Shown here: piece by piece, positions 10,476 to 21,466 of the stretch
How positions within the stretch are numbered: position 1 is the stretch's first letter
How the letters are laid out: each line of letters starts with the position of its first letter
Assembly (NCBI GenBank): GCA_002286855.1
Contig: NRSV01000049.1
Span: forward strand, 124,001 to 188,000
Direction: 5' to 3'
DNA from: Bipolaris cookei
Lineage: Eukaryota > Ascomycota > Dothideomycetes > Pleosporales > Pleosporaceae
Length of the DNA: 64,000 nt
The notes under the pieces: generated by a model
What the model saw: only the letters and a program-made list of their open reading frames with translations
The model's database searches: none
What the model was told of the DNA's origin: nothing
Translations under genes and position numbers: made by a program

Positions 10476-12227
10476 ATGGACGACTGGACGTCCAAGCAGC
10501 TCCCTGAGCGCCTACCCTTCTCCAAGAAGCGGCTCTCCAAGAAAGTTATTTTCTCGTGCGTGAAGCCGGCTTACATCCATGCTTATTGAGTGCTGACCCG
10601 AGCAGGTATATCGGTGATTATCTCATAATCATGTAGGACCGTCCCCTTCGCCTCACACGACCTCCTTCCCTCCCTGCTCAATAGCAAGGCTAATCAATCT
10701 CACAGCGTTTTGATGATTACCTTTGCCATTGTCGACAAAATCCCGCCCTTCCACCAGCACTTCTCGCTCGAGAATTATACCCTCCACTACCCCTTCGCCG
10801 TGCGTGAGCGCGTGCCCGTCATATGGCTATGTGTCTACGTCGTCCTCGCCCCCGCCGTTATCATTGCCATATACACAATGGTCATCGATGGTCTGTTCTC
10901 GCACCAGACTGCTATGCCTGCCAATCGCACCGGCCTCAAGCGTCTTTCGGGAAGATATAGGTTCAAGGATAGGTTGTGGGAGCTGAACTGTGGTATACTT
11001 GGGCTGGGCCTGAGTATCGGCGCAGCCTTTACAATCACTGGAGCTTTAAAGAATGCTATTGGAAAGCCGCGACCGGACCTCATTAGCCGGTTAGTTGGTC
11101 TCTGGCACACTAGGAGCGTTGACTGACAGCCGACAGGTGTCTTGTGGACCAAGCCAAGATTAACAGGGAACTCTACGCCCTTCAGACCATTGACATTTGC
11201 ACCCAGAAGGACAACTACATTCTGCAAGATGGGTTCAAGAGCTTTCCCTCTGGACACAGCAGCGGTACGGTATTTAACCTCTCTTGCATGGTAATTTTAC
11301 TGACACCCCCCAGTTTCCTTTGCCGGCCTGTTCTACCTCTCCATTTACCTGGCTGGAAAGCTCCATGTTCTGGACGCCAAGGGGGAGGTTTGGAGATCGT
11401 TTATTGTCATGGTCCCTGCGCTTGGCGCTGCGCTCATTACGGGAACCCGTATCATGGATGCCCGCCACCACCCCTTCGATGTCATTTCAGGCGCCCTGCT
11501 TGGCATACTCGTAGCATGGGGCTCGTACCGACAATACTTCCCTCCTGTTTCTGAGACCTGGCGCAAGGGACGCGCATATCCCATTCGTGCCTGGGGCAAA
11601 GCATCACGCGCACCACCGCACGTACCAATGATGATGGAGGAAGATGTGCAAACGTTAAGAGATATCAACAAGCCAGTAGACGAGGAGCGTGGTGAAGCGT
11701 CAGGGTATTCTGCCACAACCGTGGTTCCTCCAGACGGTGATGTTGGAGGGAATGTGTTCCGCCAACAAATTCATAATTCTCAGCGAAGACGGCAGGAATC
11801 AGGGTCTCAGTATGGCGTAAACCGAAGTGACACAGGCGCATCGAGTAATTACCGGACCGAAACCATGACATCCGGTATCTCCTCCAAGGTTAACAGGTAT
11901 ACCAATCAACTGCCCTCCACCAATCCTTTCGCCGCGGACGTCACACGCCAACGCCAGATGGACACTTATGATTATTCGTCTTCGGAGGAGGACGAAAACT
12001 ACGAGCTTCAATCCAGGACCGGCGTCTACAACCCGGTGTCTGGTAGACTTACGGATACAGGATACCATCCACCTGCCGGTATCTCGCCTGTTCCTACCCC
12101 ACCTGCACACAATGTCATTATACAGAACCAACAGCCCGTCACGTCTCAAACAGGGGACCTATCCGATCAAAGGGATGTTGCTCCCGTGCCTCCGCCACAT
12201 GCTATAAACATGCCCCAGCAAATATGA
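10476..12227 (+). CDS. PAP2-family lipid phosphatase (DPP1/LPP-like)
   Basis: The spliced protein is 510 aa. Exons: 10476-10555, 10606-10632 (only 27 nt), 10706-11089, 11137-11264, 11314-12227. It is a multi-pass membrane phosphatase with all three PAP2 signature motifs: KNAIGKPRP (KxxxxxxRP), FPSGHSS (PSGH), and TRIMDARHHPFD, whose R-x5-H-x3-D holds the catalytic His and Asp. Yeast relatives Dpp1 and Lpp1 dephosphorylate diacylglycerol pyrophosphate, phosphatidate and lysophosphatidate at vacuole or Golgi membranes; the exact substrate here is not shown. About 200 residues after the membrane domain are polar and Ser/Pro/Gln-rich with an acidic SSSEEDEN patch, likely a cytosolic regulatory tail. 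MPDU1 lies about 520 bp downstream in the same direction with its own promoter space. Confidence 0.92.
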
Positions 12228-12746
12228 AGAGGCCGAGGTGCACGATTTTGTGTGAGCAATAATGTATTGGTGGAAGGAATTGAATTTCCGAAACATCCGC
12301 ATTCTCTTCTCTCAGCAGAGGTTGATGTGCCGATGAGTGTATGAAGAGGTGTTATGGTTGGACGAGCCGCATGTATTGCGCCTTGATTGGGAGCAAGGAG
12401 TTGTGTGGAATGGGGATCATCATGACGGGAACTGAATTCCCTTAGGGGAACTGGCGCCATGGAAATTCGTAGCATAAAAGTGCAATCCGATTCATGTGTA
12501 ATCTTTACTTAATGTTTTAGAACAAATCGCGTATGCGTAGGTGATAGTTGGACCGCTGCACGCGAACGCCAAGCCTTGCGTCAGTGTCGGTGGATCCTTC
12601 GAACAAGACACTTTTGTTGGACCCTGTTCTACATCGGCATCCGAAAAGTGTCCTTCCCGGTAACCCACGAAAAACCCCTCCCCCCTTTCGCCGGGCGCAC
12701 GCATACACACATCACATCACCCCACGATTTCCAACACGCGCTCACC
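12228..12746. other. Intergenic, 3' UTR of PAP2 and promoter of MPDU1-like gene
   Basis: About 520 bp. The last 100 bp before the ATG are C-rich and pyrimidine-rich. An upstream ATG at 12576 is in frame with the MPDU1-like protein, but I treat it as 5' UTR. Confidence 0.5.
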
Positions 12747-13718
12747 ATGGAAGCCCTCCAATCGACTCTCCAACCCCTAACCCAAAACCTGCCCCAACCC
12801 ATCGCCGACCTAGGCATCTCCCTCCTCGGCCCAACCTGCTACCAAACCCTCATCTACAACGTCGACCTCACCGCCACCGAATGTGTTAAACTCGCCATCT
12901 CCAAGGGCCTGGGCATCGGCATCATCGGCGCTTCTTCCATCGTCAAGATCCCCCAGCTCCTCAAACTGCTCAACTCGCAGTCCGCAGAAGGGCTGTCGTT
13001 CCTTTCCTACCTGCTCGAATCCGGGTCGTATCTTATTTCGCTTGCGTATAACGTGCGGCATGGGTTTCCATTTAGTACGTTTGGGGAGACGGCATTGATT
13101 CTGGTGCAGAATATTGCGATTGCGAGTTTGGTGCTGAAATATAGTGGGAAGGGGGTGGGCATTGCGGCGTGGGTTGGCGGGTTGATAGCGGCGGGGGCGG
13201 CGCTGTTTAATGAGGATTTGGTGAGTGAGGAGAGGCTGGCCATGTTGCAGGCGGGTGCCGGTGTGTTGGGGGTTATGAGTAAGGTGCCGCAGATTCTGAC
13301 GGTATGGAGTGAGGGGGGTACGGGACAGTTGAGCGCTTTTGCTGTGAGTTTTCTCTCTTTCTCTTCTCTTCGTTCTATGTGTACTCCTCCCTCCCCCTTT
13401 TTTTCTCTTTGGGTGTCGGGACTAATGTGGCGTGTGATACAGGTTATCAACTACCTCCTCGGCTCTCTCTCTCGCATCTTTACCACCATCCAGGAAGTCG
13501 ACGATCCGCTTATTCTCTACGGATTCATTGCTGGCTTCTCTCTCAATGTTATTCTCTTCTTCCAGGTCATGTACTACTGGAACGCGCCTGCATCCAAGAA
13601 GACACAGCCCAAGAAACTCGAGAAGCCCATTGTGGCCGGGGGCGAGAAGGAGGCAACGCGCTCCGTGTCCACTGGTCGCGCGGCTGGCAAGAGCCCAAGC
13701 ACGAGACGCAGGGGATAA
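12747..13718 (+). CDS. Mannose-P-dolichol utilization defect 1 homologue (PQ-loop membrane protein)
   Basis: 290 aa from exons 12747-13343 and 13443-13718, with one 99-nt intron (GTGAGT...ATACAG). The paired PQ-loop repeats are clear: IVKIPQLLKLLNSQSAEGLS with SFLSYLLESGSYL, and VMSKVPQILTVWSEGGTGQLS joining over the intron to VINYLLGSLSRIFTTIQEVDD. MPDU1/Lec35 proteins are ER membrane proteins needed to use dolichol-P-mannose and dolichol-P-glucose in N-glycan, GPI-anchor and O-mannose synthesis. The C-terminal ~35 residues are basic and cytosolic. The ATG at 12747 (CTCACC before ATG) fits the usual length; an in-frame ATG at 12576 would add 57 atypical residues. Codon third positions switch from C-rich to G/T-rich near 13020. 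Confidence 0.93.
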   Translation: MEALQSTLQPLTQNLPQPIADLGISLLGPTCYQTLIYNVDLTATECVKLAISKGLGIGIIGASSIVKIPQLLKLLNSQSAEGLSFLSYLLESGSYLISLAYNVRHGFPFSTFGETALILVQNIAIASLVLKYSGKGVGIAAWVGGLIAAGAALFNEDLVSEERLAMLQAGAGVLGVMSKVPQILTVWSEGGTGQLSAFAVSFLSFSSLRSMCTPPSPFFSLWVSGLMWRVIQVINYLLGSLSRIFTTIQEVDDPLILYGFIAGFSLNVILFFQVMYYWNAPASKKTQPKKLEKPIVAGGEKEATRSVSTGRAAGKSPSTRRRG

Positions 13719-14085
13719 TTGTCTTTGCTTGTGGAATTTCTACTATAGATGTTACTATTAATGTTTTGTCTTTCTCCATTTTTCTTGCCATGCCAAAGAC
13801 CTCGTGCATGTGAACAAATAACATTATCGGTGATATACTTCATATATGCATTACTACCTCCATTACAACCATTCACAGTACGTATCTTCGTCTAGTATCT
13901 TTTATACACAGAACCTTACCATTAGAGACGAAAACAGCCATCCAATATAGTACACACAAAGTCCGCCCAACATGGCATGGATCCAAATCATGTACACGAT
14001 TGATTCCGAGTGAGCTGAGGCGCGAGCCAGAAACTGTATGTAGAGAGATAGATTGAGTATCGGATGAAACCGATTGGTCGCGTAC
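13719..14085. other. Convergent 3' region between MPDU1-like gene and ERG4
   Basis: About 370 bp of AT-rich sequence between two convergent genes. It should hold both polyadenylation regions. No further feature is seen. Confidence 0.5.
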
Positions 14086-15899
14086 CTAAAAGACGTACTG
14101 AAACAATGTTAGCAAGTCATATTTGTATCAAAGAGAACATGTCGACTTACCGGGATGAAAAGATAAGGCACCTGCCTCTCATACTCCTTCCATGCCTCAC
14201 CATACTTCTCCCTGCACTTCTCGATATCCCTCATTGCGCGGTGGATAATCATGCCGGCAAAGAAGACCGAGTAGAACCAGGGGAATGGGCTGCTGAAACC
14301 AGTGATGAGGCCCCAGCTGATGGCAAAGAAAAAGTCACAAGTATAGTGGATCTTGCGTGCCTTTCCGTACCAGCCATCAGCAAGAATCTTGTTTCCGTGA
14401 GTAGTTTGGATAGTCTTGGGGTTCTTGATACGGCCGTATTTGAAGTAGGGGAAAGTGGTACGCTCCTCAACAACACCACGCTCTTCCTGGCGGAACTGGT
14501 TCTTTTGCGAGTTGGTCGTGTCCCAGATGTAGTAGACATAGAGGTAGGCAAGAGTCAGAAGAGCGGTGAACCAGGTCGGGAGGCCGTACTCGGAGGGATG
14601 GTGGTAGGCGATGTACAGGGTGCAGTGGCAGTACGACAAAGGCACACCAGCCATGTTCCAGAAGATGAGCATGAAGCCAAGCTTCTCGTAGTACATGTCC
14701 CAAGTTGTGATGATGAGGTGCTCACCCTTTGCGCAGGCGCCGGCATATAGGTAGTGTGCGAATAGAAGGAAGATGGCCTCGAGAGAAACAAAGCCATATT
14801 GCTCATACTGCTTCAAGCACGTGCCGAGAGAAAGGAAGAAGAGGATGAACCACGGGATGCGAACTTCGAGGAACATTTTAAAGTCCAAAATGCCGAAGAG
14901 ACGGGGGTTGAGCTCAGAACCGAGGAAGAAGTCGACAATGAAGTTGTCGGTCATACGGACGGTTGCGCCACGGATGCCAGCAGAGACGTATGCGATGGTC
15001 GAGCAGAGAAAGCCAGAGATGATGGCAACGCTCATGATGTGGCCAAACTCGTCAATCAAGGTGTAAAGCTTGAAGAAGCCGCCAATGTGTAGAGCCAGCA
15101 TGATGACAATGCTAGAGTAGAAGGACCACATTGCTGAGCAGTAGTAGTCTAGCTGCTTTCCGCCCAGATGAGGAAGTGCCTTGCCCTTGCGGTAGACACC
15201 AGGCATGAACATATAAAAGGCCATTTGCATGAGTCCGAAGAACCAGTAGATTTGCCATGCCTTGTTATTTGGGTAGGCTTCCGTCTTGACAAGGTACCAC
15301 ATGTGACCAAAGAATTCTGACCAACTCTGGCCCTGGGTACGGGTAGGGAACTTGCCGTCGTAGAAAGCAGCTCCAATCCACATGTAGTACATGAGTGCAG
15401 GAAAGCAGATCATCATACTGCCCATTCCAATTGCACCTCCAAATTCGTGAAGACCAGAAGAATCCTTGGGAGCAAAGAACTTTTCAGCCTCGAACGCAAA
15501 GTCTAATTCGACCTTTTCCTGCTTGCTGTATCCATTTGCGTGTCCATTTGCGTGCCCGTTGATGTGTCCGTTGGTAGTCCCGTTCCCGTTGGCGTGCCCA
15601 TTGGCAATTCCGTTCCCGTTGGCATGGCCATTAGCGTGGTCTGTTTTGAGGGGCATGGTGCTGTGGGTAGATGACAAGGACTTTACGAAGACTTCCCCGG
15701 GTTCTGGCGTCGATTCATATGTATCGGCGTCAGCCACGGCTGATTTGCGCCGTTGTGACCTCCTGCGCCCTGGAGTCTCAACAAAACCGGGACGTTCGGG
15801 CTTGCTGTGCCGTGTGTCAGCAGTCAGCTTTTTGTGCATCCATATGTCGACTTACACTGGCGTCTTGCCCGCCTGGGACCGCGTCACTCGCATTGACAT
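14086..15899 (-). CDS. ERG4: Delta(24(24(1)))-sterol reductase (sterol C-24(28) reductase)
   Basis: 569 aa from three exons: 15899-15856, 15804-14151 and a 12-nt last exon, 14097-14086, that encodes only YVF and the stop. It belongs to the ERG4/ERG24 sterol reductase family, which catalyses the last NADPH-dependent step of ergosterol synthesis in the ER. Family marks include DNFIVDFFLGSELNPR, WNMAGVPLSYCHCTLY, a GWYGKARKIHYTCDF segment and the C-terminal MRDIEKCREKYGEAWKEY ending VPYLFIPYVF, with about eight hydrophobic segments. The N-terminus (MSMRVTRSQAGKTPV, then RRRSQRRKS) is basic. Residues ~72-106 are an Asn-Gly-His/Ala repeat not seen in the short yeast enzyme. Without the first intron the gene would appear to start at 15839 with an unlike N-terminus; the spliced start is preferred. 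Confidence 0.95.
15531..15635 (-). repeat. In-frame Asn-Gly-His/Ala minisatellite in ERG4
   Basis: About 105 bp encode repeated NGHANG-type units (ANGHANGNG, IANGHANGNG, TTNGHINGHANGHANG) in the cytosolic N-terminal region of ERG4. The DNA units vary by a few bases, which fits slippage followed by divergence. Confidence 0.85.
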
Positions 15900-18805
15900 G
15901 GTTGTTGTGCGGGTGACAGTGGCGGTGTGTGGTTTCAGGGGCGCTCAGGTAATAGACGGCGCTTGGAAACCTCGACGAGGGCAAGAAAGTTAACGCAAAC
16001 TTAAAAATATGTAAAAGGGAAAGAAAAGAGCAATTGTGCTTCGTCACAGAACATGCATTACAGCCAAGGAGACGATGTGGGGAGCCAATGGCATAAAAGG
16101 GCGGAGGGAGAAATTCAATGTTTGTTGACAATATGGACCTTCAAATTCGGGTGTTGCCGCATGTGAGCTAGGGTCATCGATCGGGTGTGCCAATCGGAGT
16201 GCACGGATTCTGCCCCTCGGAGGACATCTAAAGTATATGTAATACGCGAAATACGCGAAATACGGTCCATACGGAGGTGGCTTTACATAAAAGTTCTTGC
16301 GTATTTAAAGGAATTGTGTTAAGTACTAGTACCGAAGTACTGCCAAAGCTTAGCTAATACGTAAAAAGAATTCGACATAGAATTCTCTCCATGTCTGCGT
16401 TTTACATTTAAGAATTAACTGGACTTGACAGTAGCAACGAGTACAAAGACCGTAGGTAGGACAGATTTGGCTAAGCTTCGGTAATACTTTGGTGGTGATC
16501 AAGACAGTTCATGTTTGCAAGGACGATTAAAAGACATTTCCGTATGTTAGCGCATTAAGACCGAACTGAAGCTAGACTTATCTGATATAGCTATTCTATA
16601 TGCTGTACCGAGAGTCTAGATATCAATAGGAGTTCACCTAGCAAGTTCAACTGGATTGCTATAGATAGTGTAGCCTTGATACACGTCAGCCGTTTCCTAT
16701 ACGTATAAACCTACCGACGTTACATAGGATAAGTCCCTTCTACAATTTGAATGTTACGCGTTCTTGATAAAGCTACTGTCGTGGAGCCCTCATCACCTCT
16801 ATCTGCGCAGGTGCTTGATGTATAAAATGAGTGTAGTAGCCCAGTTCAAATACAGTTCAGACTGATGTAGTTGGTGTCTGTGTGTGAACTGTTCCCCTTT
16901 GCTATCTACTATCTTCATTTATGTGTGGTAAATTGTTATTGCTTGTTCTTGTTAACGTGATACATCCTTATCATTGCAGTAGGCTATTGCCTCGGCTGAC
17001 TTAGATCCATTCACTCTGAGGCTTTACAAAGGCTGTGAAGCTACCAGGCTACCCGGTATCAGTCTCCTCAACGAAGCAACACTGACTGAAAAGAAAAATC
17101 TGAATGACTATAGGCCAGAGGAGGGCCGATGCGAGGATGGAGCGCAAGTGCACTATGAGCCAACTGTAGTTAAGTTTCCAGGAAGATCTAGACAATTGAT
17201 TTAAAACAGAGAGAGTTTGGTGACTCCGAAGCCTAACAGAACGAAGACTGGATGGCTGATCCACATCAAACACTTTGTACATTTATACATTTACATACTT
17301 GCGTCGTTCCTTTCTGAATGTATCCTTTGTAATACCCAACCATCAGCTGGGCTGCAATTGGGCCTCAGGTACGCAGTGAACGGGGACATGCGTCCCGGGC
17401 ACAAAGATGACCCATACGACAGCACTGTCACTGCGAATATTATGTAGTGAACTTTTTATCAGCATTTCGAACTTCATAAAGTGTTTATCCATGTGATGCT
17501 TCCAAACCTGAACTTACACGTTATAGTGTTTCTGTCTCTCAAAATACATCATAGGTTGCCATGGCTTGTATTGGCTTCTGCATGTTCCACTCCATCAGCC
17601 CCAAACCACCGGGGACTAACCCACGCTTGACACTACCATTCAGTTTGCGAAAAACGTGCTATACCTTTGCGCAACTGTTACTTATCTGAATAGTGCTCAT
17701 CAAGTACCTTTGGCGTTGTTTATTCTGTTTGTTTATTTGGCTCGCGTAGGTTGGTTCAGCGATCACGCTCATAGTATATATATATATCTACACTACTCTC
17801 TTCCAAGATGACAGTGGGCCGATACAGATATTACCTAGGCCACCGTTGCCAGGAGCAATCTTCCTCCACGGCAATACTTATACACAATTGCGTCCATGCG
17901 TATGTGAACTTGATTTTCGCAATCTATACAAAAGCTCCTATGCCAGGCATATCCTCGGCAGAGCAATGGGGGGCTGCTTAGACTGTAGGTAGATATGTAA
18001 CCGTATGAAGCCGTTGTTACTGTTGGCAGTCGGAATATTGCGAACTTGGATCCATATTACACCCATCCGTCGGATATAGCTAGTCACAAATGCCCAGTAC
18101 GCTCTTGCGGAACGGAAATAGCTGGGCACCTCAAACAAGTGAAAGGGCTAGTTTCTTATTAGTATTTTACCACTTTTGATGGTGGTTTGGTGGTGTCGGG
18201 CTATTCCAGTTCTGCGAGAGTCACGGTCGCCAGACTAGGACGGAAATTGATGCGGAGACCCCACGCCCACGCAATCGTCGAAATGGCACGGTTACTTACA
18301 ACGTGTGCACAGTCGCGACGCGTTCTGTCAGGGAGCATCAAATCATCAGCGCCTGAACGTCACCAATGTCCTGACATGTGATGCCCTCGGCGCCGCGGAC
18401 CCATGTCCTGCATGGAACAACAATTGAGCCACCCCACGTGAACCTTCCCAATCCGGCATACCTCGGTATCCTGGTGAATGACGTCTGCCCTCAACCAGCA
18501 AGTCAGCCGCTGATGGCTCAGCTCCACCAATGGTAACGCCCGTAAATCCACGCACAAGATCACACGAGAGCGGTCGCAGTACCCCAAACGCGCTATCCAG
18601 CGGCCGGCCTTCAGCTGATGGCCTGTTTCCCCGGATTCCTTGGCGTGGAGTATTTGCGAGCATGTGAAAGTAGCGCGAAACCATACTAATCCTCTTATAA
18701 GCTTAGAAGTGTCTCCATCGTCGTCTTGTGATCATTCTTCCTTCATCGTTTTGCTTTTCATCTCTTCGCCTTGCCCCCCCTTTGTATTCTGAAATCGAGA
18801 GAAAA
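15900..18805. other. Gene-poor 2.9-kb gap upstream of ERG4 and acyl-CoA dehydrogenase
   Basis: Both flanking genes point away from this gap, so it holds two promoters. The middle (about 16.2-18.1 kb) is AT-rich with many stops in all frames and no recognisable protein. A small doubled 9-mer (ACGCGAAAT) sits near 16245. The last ~600 bp before the dehydrogenase are GC-richer. I saw no tRNA, terminal repeats or transposase motif; degraded transposon sequence is possible but not shown. Confidence 0.5.
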
Positions 18806-20669
18806 ATGGCGAAGCGCTTCTCTACCGCCGATGTCGCGTCGCACAAGACTGCGAGCGACCTGTGGATCATTGTAGACGAGGATGTCTACGATCTTACCAA
18901 GTTCCAGGATGACCACCCTGGCGGCAAAAAGAGTACGCTGAGCCCTATCTTACGAACTTTACGGTCCAAGCTAATGATTGTAAGTCCTCCAGCGAGTAGC
19001 TGGCAAGGATGCTTCAAAGCAGTTCTGGAAGTACCACAACGAGAGCATTCTCAAGAAGTACCAGAAGCAGCTGCAAGTCGGATCACTCGACACCAAGGCT
19101 GCCCCTCCAGCTCCTCCCACGGCCGCTGCTCCGGAGAAGAAGGACATCGTTAAGCCAGAGGTGAATCCTAGCGTCGTAGCACCCCAGCCAACTCAAGCTG
19201 CGGAGGAGTCGGAGCCTTTCGATTCCTATGGCGATCTCGTCCCATATGCGGACCCGTCGTGGTACCAAACTGTATGTTTACGAACGCGCATTTCAATGGT
19301 TCCCATAAGCCTCAGCTAACACAAAGACCAGTACCACTCTCCCTACTACAACGAGACACACGCTGCCCTACGTGCAGAAGTCCGCGACTGGGTTGAAGAG
19401 AAACTCATGCCATACGTTACGGAATGGGATGAAGCGAAGAAAGTTCCAGATGAGATCTTCCTTGAAATGGGCGCACGAGGATACCTCGCTGGTATGCTTG
19501 GCGTCAAGTACCCCACACAATACACCGACCTGAGGGTCAAGAGTGTACCGCCAGAGAAGTGGGATCACTTCCATGAGATGATCATCACCGATGAACTATC
19601 AAGGACGGGCAGTGGTGGTCTCGTCTGGGGTTTGATTGGTGGATACGGAATTGGCGGACCGCCTCTGTTCAAGTTTGGCAAGAAAGAGCTTGTCCAGCGC
19701 ATCGGTCCCGATCTGCTCAGCGGAAAGAAAAGGATCTGTTTGGCCATCACTGAGCCAGGTAAGTTCCTACTTATTGTATCTAGAAAGGTGAAACTGACAT
19801 TTCAACAGATGCTGGCAGTGACGTTGCGAATCTGACCTGTGAAGCCAAGCTCTCCGAGGATGGCAAACACTACATTGTCAACGGTGAGAAGAAATGGATC
19901 ACAAACGGTATCTGGTCAGACTACTTCACCACCGCTGTTCGCACTGGCGGCGAGGGCATGAACGGGGTTTCGGTCCTTTTAATTGAGCGCAGCGCTGGCG
20001 GTGTTTCAACCCGTAAGATGGACTGTCAGGGTGTGTGGAGCAGTGGTACCACCTATATTACCTTTGAAGATGTCAAGGTCCCTGTTGAGAACCTCATCGG
20101 AAAGGAAAACCAGGGTTTCAAGGTCGTCATGACGGTAAGCCAATCATCTCTAAATCGCCTTGAGATGCCCACTAATCATCATCTAGAACTTTAACCACGA
20201 GCGTATTGGCATCATCATCCAATGTCTCCGCTTCTCTCGTGTATGTTACGAAGAGAGCATGAAGTACGCACACAAGCGCAAGACCTTCGGCAAGCGCCTC
20301 ATCGACCACCCCGTCATCCGTCTCAAGCTCGCGCACATGGCTCGCCAGATTGAGGCCAGTTACAATTGGATGGAGAATCTAATTTACCAGTGCGAGAAGA
20401 TGGACGACATGGAAGCTATGCTAAAGCTTGGAGGTGCTATCGCCAGTTTGAAGGCCCAGAGCACAACCACATTCGAGTTCTGTGCTAGGGAAGCTAGTCA
20501 AATCTTTGGTGGCTTGAGTTATAGCAGAGGCGGACAGGGCGCCAAGGTCGAAAGACTATACAGGGATGTCAGGGCATATGCTATCCCAGGTGGTAGTGAG
20601 GAGATTATGCTTGACTTGAGCATCAGGCAAGCTTTGAGGGTACACAAGGTCCTGGGCATGAAGCTGTAA
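18806..20669 (+). CDS. Cytochrome b5 / acyl-CoA dehydrogenase fusion
   Basis: 549 aa from exons 18806-18932, 18985-19271, 19332-19758, 19809-20134 and 20187-20669. An N-terminal cytochrome b5 domain has heme ligands His37 in HPGG and His60 in FWKYHNES. A linker rich in Ala/Pro/Lys follows. The rest is a full acyl-CoA dehydrogenase: FAD-binding CLAITEPDAGSDVANL (completed across an intron), VNGEKKWITNGIWSDYF, FNHERIGI, KTFGKRLIDHPVIR, QIFGGLSYSRGGQGAKVERLYRDVR and the C-terminal catalytic loop AIPGGSEEIM. Fungal fusions of this layout oxidise acyl-CoA and probably pass electrons through heme. The true substrate and compartment are not shown by sequence. The first intron acceptor is set at 18984 because it yields KKILQRVAGKDASKQ, the normal b5 continuation. 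Confidence 0.93.
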
Positions 20670-21466
20670 ACACCTTACGCTGGGTGGGAAGTGTCTGTAA
20701 CAAAATATTCTATGTAGACCAAATTTCTTACGTATTTCGTTTTGAATACCAATAAGTCTTTCATATGGTCCGTTATCCAAGTCTTGAGAATGCGTACATG
20801 TTATGCCGGTCGTAAGTCGTCCCACACGCTAGCCTCCCCACTATGGAGGCCCCACAACTTCCGACCTCAGCAACGGCAGTTACTTACCCGCTACTGATTG
20901 TGTATATTGTACGCTGTGATTTCTCACAACAGAGTGTCAATCTTTTTTACCCATACGACAGATAAATGATATGCAGGAGGCAGCCACTCAATTCTGCTCC
21001 ACACGATGGCGTAAAACATGGGAAGCACATTATGGCGCGGGGTCAAAAGCATCTTGATTAATTCAATGGTGATCCAAGTCGTCAGCCAAGAAATCTGAAC
21101 AGACGCGTACCAGTTGGAATACATAAGGAATCTCCGCCGGCTGCATCGAATGTTTGATAACTGCAAAGTATGTGGAGTATACAACTCTGTCGTGTAGACC
21201 CAGAAGCAAGAGTGACATGGCTTAATTTGGGTCTAATCGATATATCCAAAGAAAAGACATGCCGAGTTTCATTGTAAGAAGGCTTAATCAACGAGTCCCT
21301 GAGTATAAGATCCTCCACAATGTCTCTACAGCGTGGAGTTGATTTCACTATAAATTTGTACCCTCATCCCAGGGAACAAGTAGAAGAATATTGCCTGTGA
21401 CGTCTTCTGTCAAAAACAGCTCTTAGCAAAATTATCATACCAGTGCCTTTAAGACTTACCAAAATC
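20670..21466. other. Intergenic, no gene seen
   Basis: About 800 bp between two plus-strand genes, holding the 3' UTR of the dehydrogenase and the promoter of the oxygenase. AT-rich, with no recognisable exon or repeat. Confidence 0.5.

Noticed and set aside
14064..14750. A 228-codon plus-strand open frame antisense to ERG4
   Set aside because: It is a mirror of conserved ERG4 codons; the minus-strand product is clearly the real one.
16130..18700. Gap searched for LTRs, transposase and secondary-metabolite fragments
   Set aside because: No long direct or inverted repeats and no conserved motif could be supported by eye; only AT-rich sequence with scattered short repeats.
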